From positions 3,227,001 through 3,291,000 of the forward strand of contig NZ_JACCBF010000001.1 of NCBI RefSeq assembly GCF_013409625.1: a DNA stretch of 64,000 nt, given 5' to 3'. The notes under the pieces were generated by a model. It searched no databases. It was not told the origin of the DNA and was given only the letters and a program-made list of their open reading frames with translations. Positions 45,587 through 53,842 of the stretch are shown one piece after another; position 1 is the first letter of the stretch, and every line of letters starts with the position of its first letter. This DNA comes from Nocardioides kongjuensis. GTDB taxonomy: Bacteria > Actinomycetota > Actinomycetes > Propionibacteriales > Nocardioidaceae. The position numbers were made by a program, and so were the translations under genes.

Positions 45587-47932
45587 ATGCGCGTCCTGAT
45601 CACGGGAGTCGCCACCGAGGACGGGCGCGACGTCGCCCGCCTGCTGCTGGCCGCCGGCCACGAGGTCGTCGGAGTCGGGCAGCACCGCTACCTGGACCCG
45701 GGCGTCACGGTGGTCGCCGACGTCGCCGCGGCCGGCTCCGTCGATGCCGTCGTGCACCTCGGCGGCGGTCCGCTGCGCGTCGCACCCGGCACCCGGGTCG
45801 TGCTCCCCACCCCGCTCGGCGGCACCCACGCCGCGGCGGCCGCCCTGTCCTCCGCGGGCGCCGAGGTCGTCGTCGTCGAGGTCGCCCCGGTGGCCGGTCG
45901 TCGTACCGACCGCGCGGCGCTGCAGACCCTGGCCGACCTGCTCGCGAGCGACTCGGCCGCGCTGCAGGTGGTGCACCACGACGACCTGAACCGCGCCCTG
46001 GCCGCCGCCGTCTCGGCCGAGCCCGCCGGGCCGTTCACGCTCGCCGCGCCCGGGACCGTCACCGGCACCGAGGCGCGCAAGCTGCTGCAGGTCGCCGGCG
46101 TGAAGCCGGCCGTCCCCGGCGTCTCCGCCCGTCCCGCCGCACCGCTCGCCGAGAGCGCCGTCCCCGCCGGCTTCGGCTACGGCTGGACCGCCCGCGAGGC
46201 CGTCGAGGACCTCGTCCGCGGCCTGCGCGGCACCCGGATCACCAAGCGCGGCGCCGAGGTCGAGTCGGGCCGGTTCGGCCTGCCGACGTACGTCGTCCCG
46301 AACAACCTGCCCGCGAGCGACGGCGGCACCCTCGTGGCCGCCGGCCCGGAGGACCTCCAGGGCGAGTTCGACACCCTGCTCGACCCGCGCCTCGCCGTGC
46401 TGACGGCGACCAACACCTCCGAGGCGCTGCCGGGCCCGCTCACTCCGATGTCGCTGGACCTCCAGCTCGGCGCGCAGCGGATCTCCAACGAGGGCATGGG
46501 CCGCATGCTCGCCCTCGAGGGTGCGGCGCTGGAGCAGCAGACCAGCCTGGTGCTGGGTGTGCTCGGCCACTGCGTCTACATCAACGCGTCGGTCGGCGTG
46601 AACATCGTCGAGAACATGCCCGGCTGGGACGAGGCCACCGTCCGCAAGGACGTCTACGGCAACATCCCCGAGGACGTCGTCTTCCGGCCCCAGGGCGGGC
46701 CGCCGATGCCGACGGGCCTCGCCAGCCGGATCGCGACCTTCACCGCCACCAGCCGGGTGATCGCCCGGGCCCGGAAGTTCAAGGAGGAGGCCGAGGCGGT
46801 GCACGCGGCCGCGGTCGCCGAGAGCCTGGGCGCCGAGCAGGTGGCAGCGCTGAGCGACGACCAGCTGCACACCCGCGCCCTGCTGTGGCGCGACCGCCTC
46901 GCCCACGCCTGGTCGGTCGCCTCGATCGGCGTGATGATGACCAGCGCCGCCGACGGGATCCACGAGCGCGGCAAGAACCCCGAGCACGTCGCCGTCGACG
47001 TCGAGCTCCTCGAGTCGGCCCGCACCATGCTCGCCGTCGAGCGGCTCGCCGACGAGCTGCGCGGCGACGACCACCTGCTCAAGCTGGCCCGCGAGGGCGA
47101 CGTCGAGGCGCTGCGCGCGGCGTCCCCCGCGTTCTCGGCCGCGCTCGACGCCCAGCTCGCCGTCATGGGCCACCGCGGTCCCGGCGAGTGCGAGCTGGAG
47201 AACCCGTCCTTCTCCGACCGGCCGGCCCACCTCGTCGGCTCGGCCGCCGCCGCGGCCGCCCGGCCCGCCGCCGCCCGCGAGGCCGTCCCGGCCATGAGGT
47301 CGCGCACCGGCAAGATGGCCGCCGGCGCGATCCTGGCCCGCGAGCGTGCTCGCGACGGCGTGGTCCGCTACACCCACGACCTGCGCCTCGCCGTACGCGA
47401 GCGCGGGAACCGCCTGGTGGCGGCCGGCCGGCTCGCCGCCGCGGACGACGCGTTCTACCTGACCCTCGACGAGCTCTTCGTCGACCCCAGCAGCCTCGAC
47501 GAGCGGGTCGCCCGGCGCCGTGCCGAACGGGTCCGGCTGCAGGGCGTGCGGATGCCCGACGTCGTCGTCGGCACCTGGGCGCCCGAGGGCGTCCACTCCG
47601 GGGTGGGCGTCGGCGACACCATCGGCGGCATCGGCGTCAGCGCCGGCGTCGTCGAGGGCCGGGTCCGCGTCCTGCGCTCCCCCGACGACGACATCGAGCC
47701 GGACGAGGTCCTCGTCGCCTCCGTCACCGACGTCGGCCACACCGCGATGTTCGGGTACGCCGCCGCCGTCGTCACCGACATCGGTGGCGCCGCCTCCCAC
47801 GCCGCCATCGTGGCCCGCGAGTTCGCCATCCCCTGCGTCGTCGACACCAAGCACGCCTCCACCAGCCTCGCCGACGGCATGCTCGTCCGTGTCGACGGTG
47901 CTGCCGGCACGGTCGAGGTGCTGGAGGGCTGA
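45587..47932 (+). CDS. Fusion of Rossmann-like domain with PEP-utilising phosphotransferase, no ATP-grasp
   Basis: 781 residues. Residues 1-185 look like a worn NAD-epimerase-type Rossmann domain (MRVLITGVATEDGRDVARLL). From about 265 it resembles the acceptor domain of rifampicin phosphotransferase and PEP synthase (LPGPLTPMSLDLQLGAQRI, EQQTSLVLGVLGHCVYIN), ending with the His domain GGAASHAAIVAREFAIPCVV (His 738). No ATP-binding domain is present, while the PPDK-like gene at 39922 supplies exactly that. GAGGAGGAGAG precedes ATG. Divergent from the second steroid operon. Confidence 0.82.
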   Translation: MRVLITGVATEDGRDVARLLLAAGHEVVGVGQHRYLDPGVTVVADVAAAGSVDAVVHLGGGPLRVAPGTRVVLPTPLGGTHAAAAALSSAGAEVVVVEVAPVAGRRTDRAALQTLADLLASDSAALQVVHHDDLNRALAAAVSAEPAGPFTLAAPGTVTGTEARKLLQVAGVKPAVPGVSARPAAPLAESAVPAGFGYGWTAREAVEDLVRGLRGTRITKRGAEVESGRFGLPTYVVPNNLPASDGGTLVAAGPEDLQGEFDTLLDPRLAVLTATNTSEALPGPLTPMSLDLQLGAQRISNEGMGRMLALEGAALEQQTSLVLGVLGHCVYINASVGVNIVENMPGWDEATVRKDVYGNIPEDVVFRPQGGPPMPTGLASRIATFTATSRVIARARKFKEEAEAVHAAAVAESLGAEQVAALSDDQLHTRALLWRDRLAHAWSVASIGVMMTSAADGIHERGKNPEHVAVDVELLESARTMLAVERLADELRGDDHLLKLAREGDVEALRAASPAFSAALDAQLAVMGHRGPGECELENPSFSDRPAHLVGSAAAAAARPAAAREAVPAMRSRTGKMAAGAILARERARDGVVRYTHDLRLAVRERGNRLVAAGRLAAADDAFYLTLDELFVDPSSLDERVARRRAERVRLQGVRMPDVVVGTWAPEGVHSGVGVGDTIGGIGVSAGVVEGRVRVLRSPDDDIEPDEVLVASVTDVGHTAMFGYAAAVVTDIGGAASHAAIVAREFAIPCVVDTKHASTSLADGMLVRVDGAAGTVEVLEG

Positions 47933-48040
47933 CCCGGCAGAAACTGGCCCGAAGCTCCCGCCGACCCGGCAGAAACTGGCTCGCATGCCCGCCACTTTCT
48001 GCCGGGTCGGCGTCTTTTCGGGGCCACTTCGCGCCGGGTC
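47931..48040. repeat. Four-box nested inverted repeat, copy 2
   Basis: Inner arms 47961-47980 (CCGACCCGGCAGAAACTGGC) and 47991-48010 pair at 19 of 20 positions around a 10-base loop; outer arms 47931-47950 and 48021-48040 pair at 16 of 20. Same order and spacing as 8930-9039, again between convergent genes and touching a stop codon. Confidence 0.8.
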
Positions 48041-48053
48041 GGCGGAACGAACG

Positions 48054-48083
48054 AGCCCCCGGGTGCGGGGGCACCCGGGGGCT
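48054..48083. terminator. Bidirectional hairpin between convergent genes
   Basis: AGCCCCCGGGTGC (48054-48066) pairs perfectly with GCACCCGGGGGCT (48071-48083) around GGGG. It serves the SDR at 48111 and perhaps the rightward gene. No strong U-run. Confidence 0.75.
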
Positions 48084-48110
48084 GTGGTCGTGCGCGAAGG
48101 AGAGGTGGCG

Positions 48111-48929
48111 CTACTTGACGTCCTTCTTGAACAGCGCGGTGATGACCTTCTGGTAGCCCGGGCCCATGATCCGCGGCAGCACGGCCATGAACTTCGCGTC
48201 GTTGCCGCACAGGATCTGGGCCTTGTCCTTGCGGATGCCCTTGATGATGATGTCGGCGCACTCCTCGACGGTCATCTTGGCGATCCGGTCGAAGTTCGCG
48301 GCGAGCTGGGCGACGTCGCGGTCGCCGCCGGCGCGGGCCTTCTTGGCGATGTCGGTGCGGATCGAGCCCGGGTGGACGCTGCTGACACCCACCTGGTGCC
48401 CGTACATCCTCATCTCCTGGCGCAGCGCGTCGGTGAAGGCGCGGATGGCGAACTTCGTCGCGTTGTAGCCGCCCTGGGTCGGGCACGCGACGAGGCCGAA
48501 CATGCTGGAGATGTTGGCGATGTGGCCGTCACCGGAGGCGATGACGTGCGGCAGGAACGCCTTGGTGCCGTGGACGACGCCCCAGAAGTTGATGTTGACG
48601 ATCCACTCGAGGTCCTCCCAGCTGACCTCCTCCACGCTGGCGACCAGCGAGACGCCCGCGTTGTTGACGACGACGTTGACCTTGCCGAAGTCGGCGACGA
48701 CCTCGTCGGCGTGCTTGAGGACGGCGTTGCGGTCGGTCACGTCGACCTCGTACGCACGGGCCTCGGCGCCGGCCCTGCGGCACAGCTCGGCGGTCTCCTC
48801 GACGTTCGCGATGCTGCGGCCGGACACGGCCAGGCGGGCGCCCTCCCGGGCGAGCTGGACCGCCAGCTCGCGGCCGATCCCGGCCCCGGCGCCGGTGATC
48901 ACGACGACCTTGCCGTTGAAGTCCTTCAT
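48111..48929 (-). CDS. SDR-family oxidoreductase, SDRs of steroid region
   Basis: 272 residues. TGAGAGIG, NNAG, ISSMFGLVA, YNATK and SVHPGSIRTDI are complete; the C-terminal tail (ILCGNDAKFMAVLPRIMGPGYQKVI) is the membrane-leaning tail seen in mycobacterial SDRs of lipid or steroid metabolism. AAGGAGAACACC precedes ATG. It is 36 bases downstream of the next SDR and co-directional. Confidence 0.88.
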   Translation of the reverse strand: MKDFNGKVVVITGAGAGIGRELAVQLAREGARLAVSGRSIANVEETAELCRRAGAEARAYEVDVTDRNAVLKHADEVVADFGKVNVVVNNAGVSLVASVEEVSWEDLEWIVNINFWGVVHGTKAFLPHVIASGDGHIANISSMFGLVACPTQGGYNATKFAIRAFTDALRQEMRMYGHQVGVSSVHPGSIRTDIAKKARAGGDRDVAQLAANFDRIAKMTVEECADIIIKGIRKDKAQILCGNDAKFMAVLPRIMGPGYQKVITALFKKDVK

Positions 48930-48965
48930 GGTGTTCTCCTTGTCGTGCGCTCGGCGGCAGGGTGC

Positions 48966-49754
48966 CTAGAGCGAGGTGAAGCCGCCGTCGGCGACGAACT
49001 CGGACCCGGTGCTGTAGCTGGACTCGTCGGAGATCAGGAACAGCACGAGGTTGGCGATCTCGACGGCCTCGGCCTGGCGCGCCAACGGCTGGTGCTTCGC
49101 ACCTTCGTGCGACCGCGCGGAGCTGGCCGTCATCTCGGAGCGGGTGAAGCCCGGGTGCACAGAGTTGACCCGGATGTTGTCGGGGCCGAGCTCCTGGGCC
49201 GCGGTCTTGGTCATGCCGCGCACGGCCCACTTCGAGGCGACGTACCCGACGATCCGCGAGTACGCGATCAGGCCGCCGGTCGAGGAGATGTTGACGATCG
49301 AGCCGCCCACGCCGGCTGCGGAGGCCCTGCGCAGCGAGGGGATCGCCGCCTTCATGCCGAGGAAGACACCGACCTGGTTGACGTCGATGACGCGGCGGTA
49401 GTCGGCCTCGGAGTGCTGCTCGATCGGGTCGACGTGCACGATGCCGGCGTTGTTGACCAGGCCGGACACCGGGCCGAAGGTGGCCTCCGCAGCGGCGACC
49501 GCCTGCTCCCAGCCGTCCTCGCTGGTCACGTCGAGGGCGACGTACGACGCCCGCTCGCCGAGCTCGTCGGCGAGCGCCTTGCCCTCGGCCTCGAGCACGT
49601 CGGCGATGACGACGCGGGCACCCTCCTCGACGAGCCGGCGCACGCACGCGGCACCGATGCCGCGGGACCCACCCGTGACGATGACGACCTTGTCGGCGAC
49701 GCGGCCGGGAACCGGATCGGAGGCAGGGGTGGACTGGCTGGTGATGGAGGTCAT
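48966..49754 (-). CDS. SDR-family oxidoreductase, hydroxysteroid-dehydrogenase-like
   Basis: 262 residues. TGGSRGIG, NNAG, ISSTGGLIA, YVASK and SVHPGFTRSEM, with SSYSTGSEFVADGGFTSL at the end; closest in pattern to the SDR at 41370. Likely a 3- or 17-hydroxysteroid dehydrogenase. The ATG at 49754 is the first that leaves the divergent kshA promoter free; a ribosome site is weak. Confidence 0.86.
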   Translation of the reverse strand: MTSITSQSTPASDPVPGRVADKVVIVTGGSRGIGAACVRRLVEEGARVVIADVLEAEGKALADELGERASYVALDVTSEDGWEQAVAAAEATFGPVSGLVNNAGIVHVDPIEQHSEADYRRVIDVNQVGVFLGMKAAIPSLRRASAAGVGGSIVNISSTGGLIAYSRIVGYVASKWAVRGMTKTAAQELGPDNIRVNSVHPGFTRSEMTASSARSHEGAKHQPLARQAEAVEIANLVLFLISDESSYSTGSEFVADGGFTSL

Positions 49755-49906
49755 GACGGTAGGGAAGCCCCGCCGTCGGCGCCCTCGGCCGGGGATCCCG
49801 ATCAGCGGGACCTTCGTGCCCAGAGCGGTGTGGCGTCCATAACGTCGCAGCATCGGCAGGCCTCTCGGGCCCTGTCCCCACCAGCCCCACCACGAGGAGA
49901 TCGAAG

Positions 49907-51115
49907 ATGACCGCGGTGCACAACAGCACGGCCGCCGACGAGGTCCGCCACATCGAGTTCGAGGCCGCCCCGGCCCGGTTCGCCCGCGGCTGGCACTGCA
50001 TCGGCCTCGAGAAGGACTTCCGCGACGGCAAGCCGCACTCGATCCAGGCGTTCGGCACCAAGCTCGTCGTGTGGGCCGACAGCCAGGGCGAGATCAAGGT
50101 CCTCGACGCCTACTGCCGCCACATGGGTGGCGACCTGTCGCAGGGCTCGATCAAGGGCGACGAGGTCGCGTGCCCCTTCCACGACTGGCGCTGGGGCGGC
50201 GACGGCCGTTGCAAGCAGATCCCGTACTCGCGCCGGGTCCCGCTGCGCGCCCGCACCCGCACCTGGCACGCGATGGCCCAGGACGGCCTGGTCTTCGTGT
50301 GGCACGACCACGAGGGCAGCGCCCCGATCCCCGAGCAGGCCATCCCGCTCATCGACGGCGGCCCGTCCGACCCGACCTGGACCGACTGGGCGTGGGCGAC
50401 CACGGTCGTCAACACCAACTGCCGCGAGATCATCGACAACGTCGTGGACATGGCGCACTTCTTCTACGTGCACCACGCCTTCCCGACGTACTTCAAGAAC
50501 ACCTTCGAGGGCCACACCGCCACCCAGCTGCAGAAGGGCGTCAACCGCGACGACATGCGGCCCGCCGAGGTCGCCATCGGTGCCCCGAAGCGGCTGGGGA
50601 ACACGTCGGTCGCGACGTACCACGGCCCGTCGTTCATGATCGACGACCTGATCTACCACTACGAGCACGGCGACACCCGCACCGTGCTGATCAACTGCCA
50701 CTACCCGATCGACGAGAACTCGTTCATGCTGCTCTACGGCATCAGCATGCAGCGCCCCGAGGTGGAGGACGACGACCCGGCCGCCGCCGACGCGCTCGCC
50801 GCCAAGATGGTCGCCACCGTGCGCCTCGGCTTCGAGCAGGACGTCGAGATCTGGAAGAACAAGACCCGGATCGACAACCCGCTGCTGTGCGAGGAGGACG
50901 GCCCCGTCTACCAGCTGCGCCGCTGGTACGAGCAGTTCTACGTCGACGCCGACCAGGTCACGCCCGAGATGACCGACCGCTTCGAGTTCGAGCTCGACAC
51001 CACCAAGCCGGTCGAGGCCTGGCAGCGCGAGGTCCAGGAGAACGTCGCCCGCCGCGCCGAGGCGGCCGCCGCCGAGGCCGCAGCCGCGGCGGTCCCCCAG
51101 ACCCAGGACGCCTGA
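49907..51115 (+). CDS. kshA: KshA, Rieske oxygenase of 3-ketosteroid 9alpha-hydroxylase
   Basis: 402 residues. Rieske 2Fe-2S ligands CRHMGGDL...CPFHDW (about 68-92) and the mononuclear iron site in NVVDMAHFFYVHH match KshA. It hydroxylates C9 of ADD or AD with electrons from the reductase KshB, which is not in this window. An Ala/Glu-rich C-terminal tail is present. GAGGAGATCGAAG precedes ATG. Divergent from the SDR pair; its stop overlaps the next ATG. Confidence 0.93.
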   Translation: MTAVHNSTAADEVRHIEFEAAPARFARGWHCIGLEKDFRDGKPHSIQAFGTKLVVWADSQGEIKVLDAYCRHMGGDLSQGSIKGDEVACPFHDWRWGGDGRCKQIPYSRRVPLRARTRTWHAMAQDGLVFVWHDHEGSAPIPEQAIPLIDGGPSDPTWTDWAWATTVVNTNCREIIDNVVDMAHFFYVHHAFPTYFKNTFEGHTATQLQKGVNRDDMRPAEVAIGAPKRLGNTSVATYHGPSFMIDDLIYHYEHGDTRTVLINCHYPIDENSFMLLYGISMQRPEVEDDDPAAADALAAKMVATVRLGFEQDVEIWKNKTRIDNPLLCEEDGPVYQLRRWYEQFYVDADQVTPEMTDRFEFELDTTKPVEAWQREVQENVARRAEAAAAEAAAAAVPQTQDA

Positions 51116-51381
51116 TGGGCGTGCGGCCGGACAACCGGCTGGCCGACGCCCCCATGCACCCGGTGGCGTGCGCGTCGTGCGCCGCCCGGGTGCTGGTCCG
51201 CAAGGCCAGCTGGCAGCAGACCTCGGTCCAGTGGTCCGACGACGCCATGGCCGCTTGCTCGTCCTGGTCCCCCGGCTCCGCCGTCAAGGGCCTTCCCCCG
51301 GTCTGCGACCGGCTGCGCGACAGCATCGCGCAGGCCGTCGTGGACGGGACGCTGCCGGTCCTGGCACCCGAGGACGACTGA
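51115..51381 (+). CDS. 88-residue cysteine-containing protein coupled to kshA
   Basis: Starts at the ATG of TGATG (one-base overlap with the kshA stop), so it is translated together with the oxygenase. It has a CxxC pair (ACASCAARVLVRKASWQQTS) and two more Cys (AACSSW, PVCDRL). Too few and too unevenly spaced Cys for a standard ferredoxin. It may bind metal or an Fe-S cluster or act as an assembly factor. Family not recognised. Confidence 0.7.
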   Translation: MGVRPDNRLADAPMHPVACASCAARVLVRKASWQQTSVQWSDDAMAACSSWSPGSAVKGLPPVCDRLRDSIAQAVVDGTLPVLAPEDD

Positions 51382-51415
51382 CCTCCTCACGGAGCCGGGG
51401 AGTAGGTTCGCAGGC

Positions 51416-52549
51416 GTGCCCGACGTCCTCCCCCAGCTGCGCCTGGACCTGTCGGCGCTCGACCACAACATCGCGCTCCTCGCGGACTGGTGCCGCGAGC
51501 AGGGCGTCGTCCTGGCTCCGCACGTGAAGACCACGATGACCCGGCCGATCGTCGAGCGGCAGCTGGCCGCCGGCGCCTGGGGCGTCACCGTGGCCACCGT
51601 CGCCCAGGCCGCGATCGTGCGCGACTGGGGCGTCGACCGGATCGTGGTCGCCAACCAGGTCGTCCAACCCGCCGAGCTGGCCCGCCTCAGGTCGTGGCTC
51701 GAGGCCGACGCCTCGCTCGACCTGTGCTGCCTGGTCGACTCCGTGGCCGGCGTCGGGATCGCCGCCGGTGCGTTCGCCGGCGCCGCCCGGCCGTTGCCGG
51801 TCCTCCTCGACGTCGGTGCGCCGGCCGGCCGCACCGGCGTCCGGACCCCTGCGCAGGCCCTCGACGTGGCCCGAGCCTGTGCTGCCGCGCCCGGCGTCGT
51901 CCTGGTCGGCGTCTCCGGCTACGAGGGCGTGCGCCCCAACACCCGCGACGCGGCGACCGTGGCGCTCGTCGACGAGCACTGCCGTACGACGCTCGAGGTG
52001 CTCGACCAGCTCCGCCCCCTGCTGGAGACCTCCCGCCCGGTGCTCACCCTGGGCGGCTCCGCGTTCCCCGACCGCGCGCTCCTCGCGGCCGCCGGCGCCG
52101 ACGTGATCGACGGGGTCGAGGTCGTCCTCCGGTCGGGCTGCTACGTCACGCACGACCACGGCACCTACGCCGAGGTGTCGCCGTTCCCGGGCCTGCGCCC
52201 CGCCCTCTCGGTGCGCACCGTCGTCCTCTCCACGCCCGAGCCCGGACTGGTCGTGCTCGCCGGTGGCAAGCGGGAGCTGCCCCACGACGCCGGCCTCCCC
52301 GTCCTCCTCCCCGACCCACTCACCGACCCACTCACCGACCCACTCACCGACCGGGGCCCCGCCCGCGGCACCGCGGTACGGATCTACGACCACCACCTGG
52401 TGCTGGAGCAGGCGAGCGGGCTCGCGGTCGGGGACGTCGTCGACCTCGGCATCTCCCACCCGTGCTCGGCGTTCGACAGGTGGCCGGACATCGCGGTGGT
52501 CGACGCGGCAGGCGACGTCGTGGGCACCTGGCACCCCCGGTTCCACTGA
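51416..52549 (+). CDS. PLP fold-III enzyme, D-threonine aldolase / D-serine dehydratase-like
   Basis: 377 residues. An alanine-racemase-type barrel (about 5-245) with the PLP Lys in PHVKTTM, then a D-serine-dehydratase-like beta domain with metal ligands in YDHHLVLEQ and SHPCSAFDRW. Such enzymes split or deaminate D-3-hydroxy amino acids. TAGGTT seven bases before GTG suggests a leaderless start. A 12-base tandem repeat adds three DPLT units (about 300-311) in a surface loop. No obvious link to the steroid genes. Confidence 0.85.
   Translation: MPDVLPQLRLDLSALDHNIALLADWCREQGVVLAPHVKTTMTRPIVERQLAAGAWGVTVATVAQAAIVRDWGVDRIVVANQVVQPAELARLRSWLEADASLDLCCLVDSVAGVGIAAGAFAGAARPLPVLLDVGAPAGRTGVRTPAQALDVARACAAAPGVVLVGVSGYEGVRPNTRDAATVALVDEHCRTTLEVLDQLRPLLETSRPVLTLGGSAFPDRALLAAAGADVIDGVEVVLRSGCYVTHDHGTYAEVSPFPGLRPALSVRTVVLSTPEPGLVVLAGGKRELPHDAGLPVLLPDPLTDPLTDPLTDRGPARGTAVRIYDHHLVLEQASGLAVGDVVDLGISHPCSAFDRWPDIAVVDAAGDVVGTWHPRFH
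52311..52352 (+). repeat. 12-base tandem repeat inside a coding gene
   Basis: Unit CCGACCCACTCA is present three times plus half a copy, coding for DPLT repeats in frame. Such runs can change copy number by slippage. Confidence 0.85.
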
Positions 52550-52573
52550 CGGCCCGCAGGCCGGCAGGGGCGC

Positions 52574-53482
52574 TCAGACCAGCCGGTCGACGTAGGCGAC
52601 GACCCGGTTGAACAGAGCCGTGACGGCGACCGGCGTGGTGACCCGCGGCGCCGGCGGCTCGGCGAGCTCGTAGAGCAGCGGGGTCGCGTCGGCCAGGCCC
52701 GCCTCGGCCGCCACCCGTGCCGCGACCCGGGCGGCGTCGCGCACCGCGACCGGGTCGACGGTCCACACGGTCTCGAAGACCCGCTCCCGGTCCGGGACCC
52801 CCGCCTGGCCGGGCAGCTCCCAGGCCGACAGGCACGCCGTCGAGTCGAGCGCGTCGCAGACGACCGCCCACTCGCGGCGCATCGGCGCGTCGGGTGCCAG
52901 GTCGACCCGTACCGGCCCGCGCTCCGCCCGGGAGCCGGGGTCCCACTCGTCGGCGAAGACGACCGCGGAGCGGGCGACCCGGGTCAGCTCGGCCCAGCGT
53001 CCGGCGGAGGCCTCGTAGAACCTCCCGCGCTGGAAGGCGCCGAAGAGCACGGGCCGGTCGGCCACCGCGCAGCACTCGTCCTCGATGGCCCACGACAGGG
53101 CGATGAGCGTTGACTTCCGCAGCCGGTGCACGGCGAGCGTGGGGTGGCGACGTCGCAGCTCGGCGAAGATCGACGGGCTCGTCGGCGCGGCGCTCGCCGC
53201 GGCCTCGGCGATCGCCACCTCGAGGCGGATCCCCGCGGCCTTGCGCCGCAGGACCTGCCGCACGAGGTCGACGTCGGCCTCGGAGTAGCGGCGGTGCCCG
53301 CTGGCCAGCCGGCGCGCCTCGGGGAACCCGTGCCGCGACTCCCACATCCGCAGCACGGCCGTGCTCACGCCCGCGCGGCGTGCCAGGTCGCCGATGGTCA
53401 GCTCGTCGTCCCCGCCGGCCTCGTCGGCGACGCCCGATCCTGCCGGGGGTTGCGCCGCGCCGAGGTCCTGGTCCATGCTCAT
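52574..53482 (-). CDS. MerR-family regulator with DICT sensory domain
   Basis: 302 residues. MerR HTH at about 28-95 (TIGDLARRAGVSTAVLRMWESRHG) and a DICT-type domain at about 115-290 (KSTLIALSWAIEDECC, LFGAFQRGRFYE). DICT domains occur with two-component and light-linked regulators. It is divergent from the sigma-like gene over 54 bases with an AT-rich inverted repeat. Start ATG 53482 has TAAGAT six bases upstream; ATG 53476 is also possible. Confidence 0.86.
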   Translation of the reverse strand: MSMDQDLGAAQPPAGSGVADEAGGDDELTIGDLARRAGVSTAVLRMWESRHGFPEARRLASGHRRYSEADVDLVRQVLRRKAAGIRLEVAIAEAAASAAPTSPSIFAELRRRHPTLAVHRLRKSTLIALSWAIEDECCAVADRPVLFGAFQRGRFYEASAGRWAELTRVARSAVVFADEWDPGSRAERGPVRVDLAPDAPMRREWAVVCDALDSTACLSAWELPGQAGVPDRERVFETVWTVDPVAVRDAARVAARVAAEAGLADATPLLYELAEPPAPRVTTPVAVTALFNRVVAYVDRLV

Positions 53483-53491
53483 AGCCTAATC

Positions 53492-53520
53492 TTAAACAGA
53501 TTGTTGATGTTTTTGTTTAG
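53492..53520. promoter_or_regulatory. AT-rich inverted repeat in the MerR/sigma-like divergent promoter
   Basis: TTAAACA (53492-53498) and TGTTTAG (53514-53520) are inverted halves around a 15-base centre, in one of the few AT-rich stretches of the window. It is a likely binding site for the MerR-DICT protein. Confidence 0.55.
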
Positions 53521-53536
53521 GTCACTGGGAGGCCCC

Positions 53537-53842
53537 ATGAGCACGGCGAACCTGTCCGACCCCGACCTGCGGCGCCTCCTCGTGCGTGCCGCGACCGGGG
53601 ACGTCGAGGCCTTCCTCGACTTCTACGACGCGACCTGCGCCGTCACCTGGCGACTGGAGCTGTGCCGCCACGGGCACGCCGACCGGGCGAAGGACGCGGT
53701 GACGAGGAGGTACGTCGGCGCCTGGCTGCACGCCGCCGCGCAGGCCCGGTCGGGGCTGAGCGCGCGAGCGTGGCTGCTCAGCCTCTCCCCCGACCTGATG
53801 CCGCCCCTCGCGTGGGACGACGTCGCCCGGGTCGGCGCCTGA
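53537..53842 (+). CDS. 101-residue protein resembling ECF sigma region 2 only
   Basis: LLVRAATGDVEAFLDFYDAT (8 residues of ECF-type LL-R-A-GD-AF-Y spacing), then a helical stretch ending WLHAAAQARSGLSARAWLLSL follow sigma region 2. No region 4 (promoter -35 binding) is present and no frameshifted remainder lies downstream, since the next gene starts at once (TGATG). It could be an adaptor, an anti-sigma decoy or a decayed sigma factor. GGGAGG precedes ATG. Confidence 0.65.
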   Translation: MSTANLSDPDLRRLLVRAATGDVEAFLDFYDATCAVTWRLELCRHGHADRAKDAVTRRYVGAWLHAAAQARSGLSARAWLLSLSPDLMPPLAWDDVARVGA

